Source of the DNA: Syngnathus acus
Taxonomy: Eukaryota > Chordata > Actinopteri > Syngnathiformes > Syngnathidae
Assembly: GCF_901709675.1 (NCBI RefSeq)
Contig: NC_051100.1
Coordinates: 1,612,001-1,676,000 of the forward strand
Direction of reading: 5' to 3'
Length of the DNA stretch: 64,000 bases
Numbering within the stretch: position 1 is the stretch's first letter; the number at the start of each line of letters is the position of its first letter. The notes under the pieces were generated by a model, which saw nothing but the letters and a program-made list of their open reading frames with translations, did no database searches and was not told the DNA's origin. Position numbers and translations under genes: made by a program. This document shows positions 12,526 through 26,700 of this stretch, one piece after another.

Positions 12526-15276
12526 ATTGTAACTCGTCTAATATAGGCAGCGAGCACTTTCGATGCAGCACTCTAAATTGCTTCTCCAGCCGTTTTTTTT
12601 AACTATTGTGGAAATTTAGAGCAGCAGATTTTTTTTTTCCTGTTCAACAGTCACTTGTTGCTAGGCAAGGGCTAATTCATAACTGCCCCACAAGCCATTA
12701 AAATAATTGTACTGCATTGCTTCACAAAACTGTTTAAATCAAATAATGAATTTACAATAAAAATGCAATAAAACCTGCTCTGATTTGTGACCACTTGTGT
12801 GATTCAACAATTGTAAAGGCGAGGCGAGGCGAGAACATGTGCATGCCACAAACAGTCCCATCAAATTGTGAGCTAGATTAGATGACAAAGCTAAATGTCA
12901 CAAGTGGAGGTTACACAAGACGGGCGGGGGCAGGTACACTGCAACGTCAACCTTCTACTTGAGCTGTTTGGACAGAAACAATTGTACAATCCTGACAACT
13001 GTCATCTCGAAAGTGCACTTTAACACGCATGTGTTATGCCTTGCTAGGGGGAGGAGCTTGAAGCTGCCACATCAGCTGCTGCTCGCCAACACACACACAT
13101 TGTATGTACGTCGCTTGTATTCATATACACTCTCTAATTTCATGTGGACGACATAATCATTCATTAACAACCTTTACGGCGCTTCCAAAGCGCTCGCGGA
13201 ATAAACAACGCATCAGTGAAGAAATGCTGATATTAAACAAAGTATGTGGGCTTAAGCAGTAAACATCCCCGTGTCCCTAGCTGAACTACAAACTGATCGA
13301 GCTGAATTAGGAGTCGAGAGGTGTGATCAAAAGCCCTGGTGCAGGTCTTTTGGAATCATTTGGAGCCAATGTCTAGAACTTATTGGATGCCAATGAAAAT
13401 AATGTTGCAGTAAATCAATGACGGACGGACGGACGTGACCGGCGCAAGAAACACGCTGAAGGGAAATTTGCCCTTGTGCCATCAATGGAATTGGGCCTGT
13501 GTGATACCAAGGAGAAGAAAATGAAACATAAATAAAGCAGATGTTAGCAGGAATGCTAAAGAGACAAAGTGAGGACAATAAATAGCAAAACTTTCTTTGT
13601 GTAAATAGTCTGAGAATGTTGTTGAAATGACTCTGAGAACAGCGAATGGTGTCTTAAACGAGAAAGTACATTAAGAGAGTGCAATGAATCGCAAAGGGAA
13701 GCAATAATCATCCCTGAGGATCTCCAAATGTAAGTGCTGCGGAATTTTTCTACACAGACAACATATTTAATCATTTGTTGTTGATTCATGATTCAGGCAA
13801 AATAATTAAGTTCACCACTTGGCTGCAACTATTAGTTTGCCAGGTGAAGACGACCAAAATTTGAGCTACATCCATACAATCTGCCGGGCTAGTATTTTAC
13901 TCTATACCTCTAAATTAAGAACATTTAGGCAGAGATTGTCCCCATACTATTAGAAGTACTTTCCACGAAAAAAAATCTCAGAATCTAGCGATGCCATGTT
14001 TCCAGCAGCCTCTCAAACAGACGTCATGTTACAAAAGCTTCTATGCTCCTCCCTCCCACACGCATCTCCACTCGCAGAGGCATCATGTAAGAACTTCTGG
14101 AGGTGGCATGATGCAGAGTACATCAACTAGACGATTAGATAACCAAACAGCAGAGAGGGAGGAGAAGAAGCACAGCAACACAGAAAACAAGCTTTACATT
14201 CAGCAAAACCATTCAATAATAATGGCAGGCGCCCTTAAGTGATTCTTTCCCGTATTGGAAAGCGTTTTAGTAAGACAAAAAGGCCAGTTGATTAAGCAAG
14301 ACAGGTGCTTTCTTTTTTACAGTTCTGTTATTTAAGTCAAAACAACAACAACAACATTGGGGGCCTTTCTAGACCACTGTAGTTGTGTCCAGAATTTGGA
14401 CCCAGTCGGTATGCTATCTGGTGTTTCTGGGAAGACACTTGACATTTTCAGCATCTACTGATCTCCCTCTACAATGATCCTCTTAAAGCCCTAACAGAGA
14501 CGGCAATGGCTTCCAAGAATTAGGACACAGCTGCGTGTCAATAGCAACAGGCTGGTTTCGCAGCGACTTCACTTCCGCCTTCCTCTTGCATTCTCACATC
14601 ACGTCTTTCCACCCGCAGCCAAACGAAGACGCATCTCGTTCTTGACACTTGCGGACTTAGCCGGCCGATCCAGTCAGCTGAACGCGGGCGGATCCTGTTT
14701 CCACCTCTCTAATACTCCTAACAAGCCTCAGCAGCCGAGTGTGAAGCCTACCAAAGTCACCCAACGGTATGACGCAGCCGTCCAGAATATAACAAGAGTG
14801 GAAGCTCTAACATGGTTTCTTTTTTACGTATATATATATAAGGGGACAGGCAGATCAAAAAGCTGTCCAAATGGCAAACCGTTCCTGTTTCATCAAAATC
14901 TAATTTGCCCTGTTAGATTATGCGACTGGTGTTTACACATTTTTAGAGGAAAATAGATAAACCGAACATGGAAGTTGTCACGAGGTTAATTACCATCTGC
15001 GTTTGGTGGGATTACAAGAAAACTGATGAACAGATTTTCAAGGAAGGTTGTGCTTTAGGCCCAGAACAAATCCACAAATATGTGTCGATTCTTTTTTCAC
15101 TTTGGACCTTTTTCTGAATTGATCAGTAAGCTGATAAGTTTATGTAATTGTTCAAAGTAGTTAGTTGTAGTCAAGTTTGTGATGATAAAGATGTTTCTCA
15201 GCAAGAAAAAAAATGAGATCTTTGGTATCTCACCCTTCCATTTGAACTGGACACACATCAAGGTCAAAGCAGATCA

Positions 15277-15307
15277 CCCACTCATCCATCCATCCATCCG
15301 TCCATTA
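15277..15307. repeat. (ATCC)n short tandem repeat
   Basis: A few ATCC units, one degraded to GTCC. Such tails often mark the 3' end of fish SINEs, but no SINE body is recognisable here. Confidence 0.6.
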
Positions 15308-15793
15308 TTAAAACTCCCTTCTGCTTTCACCTGAGACGGAGCGACAAGGCTAGCTTATTTACATCTCAAATATCAAAGCAGCTCCCGGCCGCAGCCATTA
15401 TGAAATAAAACACACTGCAGTTCGGGAGGAGTGGGGACTGACCGCTTGCCGCCCCCCCACTCATGTGAGTCAGAACCAAAGTAGCCCACTATTTGGTACA
15501 AGTGCATGGATGAAACAGACAGCTGGGAGCGAGTGAGAGTGATTCTCAGGCAAAGCGCTGGCAAAGCGGAGCTGAGATTTTGCCAAATGAAGCGAGGAAG
15601 GGTCTGCACAAGCACTTAATCGGAGATGTTTCAATCAGGGTGAGACGGAGATCTTTGGTGACTTGTCAATCCAGGGCACATAGAGAAGCATTCACATTGA
15701 CATCTATGGACTGTTTGGAGTCAAACTATTTGGGTACGATCCAACAAAGAGGACACCGAAATCCTAACCAAAAATGTTCAGCCACACACTTAC

Positions 15794-16102
15794 CTTGCTT
15801 TTAACGTTGCAGTGGCAGCACACGGTCCACATGTACTTGAGGGTCCTCCACAGCAGGATGATGAAGAGCCCCCCGAAGAAGGTCACCATGGAGGAGGCGA
15901 GGAACGCCCACCACATGCGCTGCCCATTATTGTCACAGGGCACCTCGGACGAGAAGGGAATGACGACGTCTTGCATCTTGAAGATGAGGATCGAGGAGTC
16001 GGCGGCGGCGGCGGCGGCTTTGGGCGGCGGAGGGTCGCTATCGCTTGTCCTCATAGAGCTGGCGCTGCCATGGGGGACCGTGCCATCCGCCTCGGCTAGC
16101 AT
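15794..16102 (-). CDS. kcnma1: BK channel alpha subunit (KCNMA1), coding exon 1
   Basis: This exon encodes the first 103 residues of the large-conductance calcium- and voltage-gated potassium channel, a plasma-membrane protein that couples calcium to repolarisation. Residues 54-98 are almost identical to mammalian KCNMA1: the EVPCD extracellular stretch, then S0 (about 64-87, [20 protein letters not shown]), then [14 protein letters not shown]. The CCHC cluster at 95-98 matches the known palmitoylated cysteines of the S0-S1 linker. The variable N-terminus has a Pro4 run and a six-Ala run encoded by GCC/GCG repeats. The exon ends AAG|GTAAGT in phase 0, as in mammals. I start at the first in-frame ATG (16102) because an in-frame TGA lies at 16147-16145. 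Later in-frame ATGs at residues 17 and 43 are alternatives, and residue 43 has the best -3 base. Confidence 0.95.
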
Positions 16103-16155
16103 GGGGGAGCCTTGGAGAGCCTTGGCCGGCGTCCCCAGCCCCACTCACCAGCCAT
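16096..16155 (-). CDS. Putative 19-codon uORF overlapping the kcnma1 start
   Basis: An ATG at 16155 opens a 19-codon frame whose TAG (16098-16096) overlaps the first kcnma1 ATG region in the other frame (ATGCTAG). If transcription starts upstream, ribosomes finishing this frame would stop just past the main start. This may favour use of the internal in-frame ATGs. The transcript start is not known, so function is inference. Confidence 0.35.
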   Translation of the reverse strand: MAGEWGWGRRPRLSKAPPC

Positions 16156-16668
16156 ATCGCCCGGGGAACCACGAGAACAAACAACCTCCCCCAATTGACT
16201 CTCTTGCTGGAGATCCCGTCAATTGTTTCGCGTCACGTGAAAAAAGCAAAATAGCCGCAGCTGCGCGGAGGCATTTAACATCCCAATTGGCAGTTTGAGT
16301 CCAAATCTGACAAGTTCGCCATGGAAGACGACGACGACGACGGCCTGCCTGCAGCCGCCGGTGACAGCTTTCGTCCCGCAGGGGGGAACAACCTTCCAGA
16401 ACGAAAACACTTGAACAATGAAGAAAGGAATAAAACGCTCCACGGTTGGGACACCTTGCACTAGCCGTCTTCCATCCGGTCCTTTCCCCCCTCCACCTTA
16501 CTCACTCGATGACACTTCTGCCAGGCGACTGTTGCGGGCGTTTGTGGCCAAAAGAGCCGCAGAGGAGCTCTGGTGCTCCGCTCCGGTGGCCGTCGTCAGT
16601 CGAGTAAAGGAGGCTGCATGGATTCGACTAGTGGACGACTGCGTGCGTGCATGCGTGCACAGTGACTG

Positions 16669-16742
16669 CGAGAGAGAGAGAAAGCGAGCGAGCGAGCGAG
16701 CGCGAGAGCGAGAGCGAGAGCGAGAGCGAGAGCGAGAGCGAG

Positions 16743-16793
<51 letters not shown>
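16669..16793. repeat. (GAGAGC)n/(GA)n compound tract
   Basis: The tract runs (GA)n, then GAGC units, then about eight GAGAGC units, then a pure (GA)n block. On the kcnma1 sense strand it is a continuous pyrimidine-rich (CT/GCTCTC) tract some 570-690 bp upstream of the first ATG. Confidence 0.95.
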
Positions 16794-16796
<3 letters not shown>

Positions 16797-16869
16797 GGGC
16801 GTGTGCCATGTGTGTTAGTTAGTGTCTCCCTCCACAGCTGTGCGCCTGTCAAGAGGATGCGAGAACGCT

Positions 16870-16884
16870 CCACAAGGGGGCGCT
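16870..16884 (+). promoter_or_regulatory. CTCF-like motif (CCACAAGGGGGCGCT)
   Basis: The 15-mer matches the vertebrate CTCF core consensus CCANNAGGGGGCGC very closely. It lies at the 5' side of kcnma1, between that promoter and the end of dlg5, where an insulator would be plausible. Binding is inferred. Confidence 0.55.
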
Positions 16885-16903
16885 AATAAAACCGAAAACA
16901 AAA

Positions 16904-18060
16904 AGTTCAAACTATTTTTTTTTTTTTAAATCATGTTAAATGAACGCAACAACTTGCAAACTTGTTTATCTTACAAAGAGATACCTTTATTTTAATTGCA
17001 CGATGATTACTCATGTGCACGTTTTCATTTAATTAAAGGGGTAGTATTTTAGAAAATGTTTTTCATTATATTCATTGAAGAAATTGCAAGTCAATTGTGC
17101 CAGAGTACCTTATGACTTGACTTGTCAATCAAATCATTACGTGACACTTTCATTAAGCATAGTGCTTCCATTTTCCCAGTTGCGAGTGTTTGTCTTTCCA
17201 TGCGTGAAGTTTTCATTTGGTAAACAACTAAAGTGTGATGAATGTATTTTCCGGTCATGAAAGATCACATAATAATAGGCTAAAAAAATAAACAGGTGCA
17301 GATTGGTGAGGCGCAACTGTAGCAAGAGCACAGAGCATGTGTAGCTGGGCCTAAAAAAGGATAGATAGGAGGAGAAACAGCTGTCTGGGGTCCTGAAAAA
17401 CAGGCGACCCCGGCCGGGGATGCCTGGCGGGCAGATGCACGCTGCCACATGTGTCACAAGCCTGCAACAATAGAGAGAGAGAGCCCTTGATGCAGGTGCA
17501 TGTCAGGGGTCAAGCACAAGTCACAATTCATTCATAATGGGTGTCCCAATACTTTTACCTATAATTTGTTTATTTTTAAGTCATATTTTATGACATTTTT
17601 GGGGGGGAACCTCTGAAGGTTTTTAAAAGTTAAATCATGTTACCCTTAAGAGGGGGCCACAGTGAGTTGATGACACAATATATTTTATTATATATTGTTT
17701 CAGTATATTTGATCCATATTGAGAGGTTTATAATTTAGAGCATTTATGAAATACTTTAAGTTTTGAATAAAATATCCAAAGTTGATAGCATTTGAAAGCA
17801 GCAGTTTATAATATAAATACGTACAGCAGTATAGCCTAATTAAAGCAGTAGTTAAAGGGGACGCCCCCGGCTGGCAAGATGAGGAACTGCCACAGTGGAA
17901 GAGGTACTGCTTTACCATTAAACTTCACTGCAATTTTTTTTAATGTACAAAAAGAAATGCAAGAATGAAAATAGCCAATTACATCAACATACCCAATGAC
18001 ATGCCCTGTGAGCATACGGCTTTTCAAATAATGAAAACACTGATAGTTGTGATACGGACA
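16904..18060. other. Intergenic, kcnma1 upstream
   Basis: AT-rich sequence with poly-T runs and a short motif at 17538-17558. I see no gene, RNA or exon in it. Confidence 0.6.
17538..17558. mobile_element. Possible Tc1-like element remnant
   Basis: The word GGGTGTCCCAATACTTTT resembles a sequence that recurs near the ends of Tc1-like elements in fish. Only this piece is seen, with no second terminus, so the call rests on memory of that word. Confidence 0.3.
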
Positions 18061-18074
18061 AAAAACAAAAGACT

Positions 18075-18080
18075 TTTATT
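18075..18080 (-). terminator. dlg5: Candidate dlg5 polyadenylation signal
   Basis: On the minus strand this reads AATAAA, about 2.5 kb downstream of the dlg5 stop codon, and it precedes the kcnma1 promoter interval. Other AT-rich variants occur closer to the stop, so the true end is uncertain. Confidence 0.3.
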
Positions 18081-20624
<2,544 letters not shown>

Positions 20625-20728
20625 CTAAGGGCAGCCGAGCGGAGTCCACAGGACTTTACTTTGTTCTTGATCCACTATGGTCATGATCTGAGTGCAAATG
20701 TACGGGAGGGAGCCGCCTTGGACAATAC
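20625..20728 (-). CDS. dlg5: dlg5 terminal coding exon 33
   Basis: Encodes IVQGGSLPYICTQIMTIVDQ and EQSKVLWTPLGCP, then TAG. This matches the human C-terminus, which ends VLWIPACPL. The protein therefore appears full length. Confidence 0.95.
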
Positions 20729-23700
20729 CTGCGATGGAAACGCGTTGCGTTAAACACACTTTTGGAAACGTATACGCGTGCACACGGACACACCTGTGAA
20801 GAACTTGCTATAGTCTTGCTCGATCTTCTGCGCGCTTTCATACTGCTCCTTGGAATGTTTCTGAGACACTTTGTCTCGCAGATAAACAGGATCTTTCTGC
20901 TCCCTGGGGACAAACGTAGACAGACACATTAGCTGCCAACGTGTAGTGGAGAGAGAGTGTTAAATTGTTTTTCACCATTTCTGACAAAAAAACAGAGCTA
21001 TCTTTCAAAAAAACAAGATACAAAAAGAAAAGAATTCTATTCTAAAAACAGTCTTGCTGAGATGACATCTTTTGAGCTGTGGAGGCACATTGTAATTGAT
21101 TTATGAGAATTAACATACAACATTGACATCCAGCCATTTCCTTGTGTGCGTTATGATGCCACTTACTTGATCTGCTTGGCATTTTTGTAGCGAACAAAGA
21201 CAACAATGGGATAAATGTGAACGCTGTGGAGTCTCTCGATGGCGTGTGGCGCAATGTCCAGCAAACAGTGGCAACCCTGCAATGAAAAACAAACAAATCC
21301 CTCATAAACCAAAGGGGATTAAAAAAAAAAAAAAAGATTTGCTGTTTGCCGGCATCTTTATTTCACGTCCGCGATGAAGTACAATAAACCCTTATGGCAA
21401 GAGATTAAGAACAGACAAATGCAGAGTTATCATGTCGGATTAAAGCTTGGGGCAAGTACCTTCTCTGTTATTTCCTTGATGGACGCGACTGTGGTAACGT
21501 CAAAATGGCCGCTGCGGCGCTTGTAGTCGATGAAGAGGCAGTCCTTGACGCCACGCTCAATGGCTTGTTGGGACGCCTTCATCACCTCTGCAGAAACAAA
21601 GAGAAATGAAAACATTTCTATTGCATTGTTTTCTAAAAATGACTTGGGCAATTATGCTATTATAGGTTAATAATGTTAGGTATCTTCAGCCATCTAGTGG
21701 AAGAGCATTGTTCTGGATCATTCCCTGTGCAACAATAAAGACAAAAAAAACTTCACCTAGCACACATCTGAAGAACTTCCCCGGAGACTCTTTGACTAGC
21801 ATCTCTTTGATGGGGTCCGTCAGCGGGCCAAGGACCAGAACGGGTCTAGGAGAGGCGCACTCCACTTTCTGGACTCTCTGGTAGGCCAGGCTAACGCAGT
21901 CTATAAACACAAAGTACACACGTGACGATGACATCAGCGGGGACCTCTGACACCGTCGGTCCGTGTGCTCGCTCGCTCGCTCGCTCACCTTCCAGGAAGG
22001 GGATGGAGTCGGTGCTGATGGCATCCAGAGCCACCGTCTCCTTGCTGTCTTTGGAGCTGCTGCGCTTGTGCTTCTGCTTCCTCCTGAAGAAGGAGCGACG
22101 GGCGGCGGCCGAAATAGTCTTGCCAGATTCCTCCTTCATCTCGGTCACGCTGTGCCGCCGGTAGAACTCTTGGTCCATCCTGGAACGTCGGAGTTTGTGT
22201 TAATTGTTATTGTACTCTGTGAAATCGACTCAAGTGCATAAAAGTGGAAAACAATGTAGCCATCGAGAGCATCTTCCAACTCTGTAAATACTGAAGAATT
22301 AGTCCATTATCGCTTATTTCAATAAAGTTTTTTTAAATGGCATTTCTAATTGATATTAACTATCATGGATTTACTGGCATTAAATGACTAAGCATTTTTT
22401 TTGTACTCTGAATGAATTTCAGGCTAAAAGTGTTTGTATGCAGGCAACGCACATGTACTTGCTGGGGATCTGCCCCCTCTGAATCTGCTGCGCGTTCTCA
22501 TCCAGCTGCCAGGCCATCCACGTCCCAAAGCTGCCCTTTGGTAACGACTCGTCCACGTAGAGGATGTCATCCTTCTTGAACGTCAGGTCGCCCTCCGCCT
22601 CGCCCACGCGGTCATAAAGTGCTCTGGATTGGAGGGGAGTAGAGATGGCCAGTTATGTTGAAGATGGTGAGGAGAGACGAGCGTCAAGTTGACGAGGCGG
22701 CAGTTTGGTGAGTGAACTCGACAACGAGGACGAGTTTATCCACACGTGCTGTGGGCTCTGCTCGTGTCCCGCTGGAGCCTCCTAAGTCATTTCCCCCGAG
22801 CAGCCTATCTTTGACAGCCAGGCGGACCGAGTGCATTTACTGCACATGACATCACCAGCACACTTACCTATATGACAAGTGACTGCTGCGGCAGCTGCTG
22901 CCCCTCCCCTCCCCTCCCCTTTCTTTCGGAATCAGATGATGATTCAACAATGTTTAACTACTGTAGTACAGCGCCAACTAATGCTGAGGAACACTTACTG
23001 TTTGCTGGTATCAGCAGCCTCCATGAATGCTGACCTCTTACAAATAAGGCACAAAAAGCCTGAGCGGCAACTAAAAAAGGATGTTAGTGGTGGCGCGCGT
23101 GCAGAGATGAAGTCACCTAAATCGGACATTCAGAATCACAGAAAGGATGAGGGACGTAATTGGTTAGATGAGAAAAATCCCTGCTTGTTCAAGGGCCACT
23201 CTGGCGGCTGCGCTATTAATAGCAACGTATCGTAGAACCACATGGGGAGCATGTGTGGTGCAATGTGCAAGTGTGTGTGTACCTAATATAAAAGCCATCT
23301 CCTGGAACGTCTTTGAGCACATTGAAGTCATCCGCCCGATGCTGCACCTTGAACGTGACAGTCTCGGCCGGCTTCAACATCTCCACGTAGACTTCTTCCG
23401 CTGTCTTGTTCTTCATATTCACCGAGTTATACTGCAAAAGGAGCCAGGGGTGAAAGAAAAGGAGTGTTATTACTGGCGGTGCGCGTTTACCTGAGAAATC
23501 ATTTGCTGAATCTTACGTGGTCGGCGCAAGCTTTTAGCGGAATTAAAGAGGCGCCAGATTGATTTGAGCCACCGGGGAGGAAAAGAGCAAACAGGAGGGA
23601 AGATTGAAGGACAGAAAGGGTGACGGCGCTGAATGCTAATTCCATCCAGAGACAAAGGTGGCGCGCCAGGAGATGTTTTGGTATTTTACGCGCAAGTACA

Positions 23701-26700
23701 TTGCCCCATTGCCCAAGTGAGATGACAAAATACTGGCGCTGAGATCAATGGAACTAATGAGCAGTTGTAAAATGAAAGGGGCCTTTTTTATCTGTGTTAA
23801 TGACAATGGCTTCCCAGTCCAGCTCTTTATAAACCGCTGTTGGAAATCTACAGAAGACAGGAACAAAAAGATGCTTGAAGTAACCATTTGGCACTAAACT
23901 GCCATACCTCCAGAATGAGGTCGCCGGGTCGCAGGCCGTCGGCTCCTCTGGCGGGACTGTCCTCATCCAGACTGTCTACGTAGACGCCTCGCAGGTTCCC
24001 GCCACACAGCGTGATTCCCACCTCTACTCCCGGCCGGTGCACCGTCACTAGCCGTGGCTCGCCCGCCTTCTTCTTGCTATCGTAGGGCGATCTGGGAGGC
24101 AACGAGTGAGAGATAGCGAGCGATATGGCGTTACCAAAGACGGTTTTGCTCTTTAGTCCTTTCGAGACTGTATTTACCTGACGTAGTTGCGGGGGCTGGT
24201 GGTGGGCGTGGTTTGCTTGGAGGACGGCGTGAGGGTGCCCTCGTCCTGCTCGCTGAGCGTGTCGATGGCGGAGTGATTTTCCGGGGTGGCGGCCCCGCTG
24301 CCCTGCGGTGTGGACTGAGTACTGACTGGCTCGAGGCGGGAGCTGTAACCAAGCAGAGAAGCTAAGCAAGCACGCGCTTTGAGTGTTTTATAAGTCTTCC
24401 TATGGGTTGTGGCTGCATTAAAATCAAACCTTACCAAAAAAACTGATATGTGTGTACCTGGAGCGAGAATGGTTGCCCAGCTGGTACATGTGTGGGTTGT
24501 ACTGGGCCATGATGGTGACGGTGTCGCACTGCTGGCCAATGATGAGTCGAGCCTGCTGCTCCGTAGCGTTTCGCAAGTTGATCCCATTGAACTGAAAAAG
24601 GAAGTTTGCATAACCCACACGCTATAAAAATAAAGTAGGCTAGGGCTAAGTAACTTACCTCCAGTAACTGGTCTCCGTACTCCAGTCCCGCTTGGTGGGC
24701 GATGCTGCCTCCAGTTACTTTGGAGACAAAGATCCCGCCATTTTCCCCGCTTACGATGGAGATGCCCAGAGGCTCAGCGCCTTTGTGCACGATGACGTTG
24801 CGGGGTTCCTCCAGGTAAGGCCTGCGAGGAAATCATTTGCTCTTTTTGTTTGTCCATTTTTGAATGAAAGAAAGAAAGGGTCAGGATTTCACAGTGGTTG
24901 ATGTTTCTTTCAACAAATTTATAAAAAAGCCCATTTCCTCAAAAAGTGGAACCTATCCTAGCTAGCCACACCAGCCAATCACAGGGCACAAAGACAAACA
25001 TGGACAATTTCGAGTCTTTATTGAGAATGTGTCTTTAAGGCTCTGTAATAGGAGTCACCTAACGACATTGCTTTTTTTTCTTTTACCCTGATGAAAAAAA
25101 AAATCTAGTGACACCATAAGTTGTTTAGGTGGACTTCACAAACCAGCGATACATTGAGGTAAGGTGTCTATTAAAGTGGATGTCACTATTTGAGGAAAAT
25201 TGCCTGTTTTCATGTGTATAACATCAGTTTCGACCGAGTTACCGGGAGGAATCCCAAAATGATTAGCGAGTGATGGGTGTGTGCGTAACCTCTACAAACA
25301 TGGCGGGATTGGGCATGGCACAAAATTCCATGAAGGAACATCAGAGGGATGGATTAGCAGCCAGAGACGAGGGCCAAAGAGAGTGGCGTACAAACACGGC
25401 CAAGCCCAAAAGCTCACGGTTGAGTAATACTAATAATGCCGTTGCGTAACATACACACTGCAGACTGCAGGAGCACTCGGCTTGCAGCCAATATACATAC
25501 ACGCATGCAAATTGACCGTGTGGACGACACATGCAATATCTGAGAGGGATTTCCGCCACGTGAAGGGGGACAAGTGCAGACAGGATCAACAAATGTATTA
25601 TGAATACAGTGGTGCCTTGAATTAGGAGCTTCGTTTGTTCCGTCCGTCACCGCACGCACTTGTAACTCAAAACTCTTGCGTCTCAAAGTCCCAAAATACA
25701 ACACATTTTTTGCAAAATGTTCTTGAATAAGAAAAATAGCACTAGCTGTATTGCACTACATGAACAGTAATAATATAATTCAATCATAGAATATATCAAA
25801 TTAAACCGCATCGTGAGATAATTAAATTCTTGTCTTTGTACCTTGGCCACAAGGGGGCAATATAATGCACAGAAGAACGACACCGAGCTGTCACTATTGC
25901 TAAAATCTCGTACCTCACATTTTTGCTTGAAACTCAAGATTAAAAAAAAAACGTATAGTAGTTCAAAAAAATGTATTTGCATGTTGACTTATAAGTCAAA
26001 GTACCACTGTATAGTCAAAGCGAAGTAGCTATCGAACAAGAGGCCTCCTCCTGGGGTGTTCTAATGCAGCATGCAGACGACTAGCAATCTAAACAAGCGT
26101 TCACATCTACTTTTGCATTCAATACGCCGCACAGGATTTTCTGCCTCTGCCCGTGGCATCTGCCTAACAGCAGACAAGCGGGTGAACGGCGGGGGGCTCG
26201 GTCGGGTACAGGGGACGGGAGGGGTCGAGAGGAAGGCGTCGCAATGCCAACGGCGCCGTGAGGCAAAACGAACCTGAGGCACCTGAGAGAGGAGAACCTC
26301 GGCCTCGCGGCCAGAGGAATCCTCAGAAAAGATCGGTTACGGTAAAGCGATCTGGAAAGCGGAGGTGTGGCGGAGAAGCGGGAAGCAGAGAAGAGAGGGA
26401 GGGAGGACACACAGACATCAAAGTGAGACAGCAACACACGTGTGATTCACTGAAGGCTGCTGTCGTGCCAAATGAGACCAACAACAGAGAAGCAAATGAT
26501 AAGCACGGACGGGAGATGGAAATTCTTAATATCGCCGAGGGGCCGCAGTGGCTCTGACAGTGATGGACCTGTTGCTCGGCAACACCTTTGGAGTCTTCAA
26601 GGAGCATCTCGGAGGCAAGTGTTTGAGATGATCCTTATTATCATCCTCTCCGCGTCATCTCTTTTACTCAGTGCGCTCCCACAACAACAACAGCGAGCGC

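Larger units (their letters stand above)
1..15793 (-). other. kcnma1: kcnma1 intron 1 (3' part outside window)
   Basis: This 15.8 kb stretch lies downstream of kcnma1 exon 1 on the coding (minus) strand. None of the open frames resembles the BK segment that follows exon 1 (the S0-S1 linker and S1), so exon 2 must lie beyond the left edge. The first intron of this gene is also very large in mammals. The sequence holds microsatellites, one clear inverted-repeat element and ordinary non-coding DNA. All open frames are short, lack homology I recognise, and often overlap simple repeats. Confidence 0.8.
16103..16903 (-). promoter_or_regulatory. kcnma1: kcnma1 5'UTR and promoter region
   Basis: The region directly upstream of kcnma1 exon 1 is GC-rich, with several CpGs, a 125-bp GA-rich tract and a CTCF-like site at its far end. 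No clear TATA box is visible. The exact transcription start cannot be read from sequence. Long plus-strand open frames here are antisense and have no recognisable domain. Confidence 0.5.

Noticed and set aside
15774-16298. 174-codon plus-strand open frame opposite kcnma1 exon 1
   Set aside because: It is the antisense shadow of a GC-rich exon whose minus-strand product is clearly KCNMA1. The translated frame has no recognisable domain.
16418-16886. Arg-Glu- and Ser-rich frames upstream of kcnma1, resembling RS-domain proteins
   Set aside because: They are produced by the GAGAGC/GA repeat. There is no RNA-recognition motif or other domain beside them.
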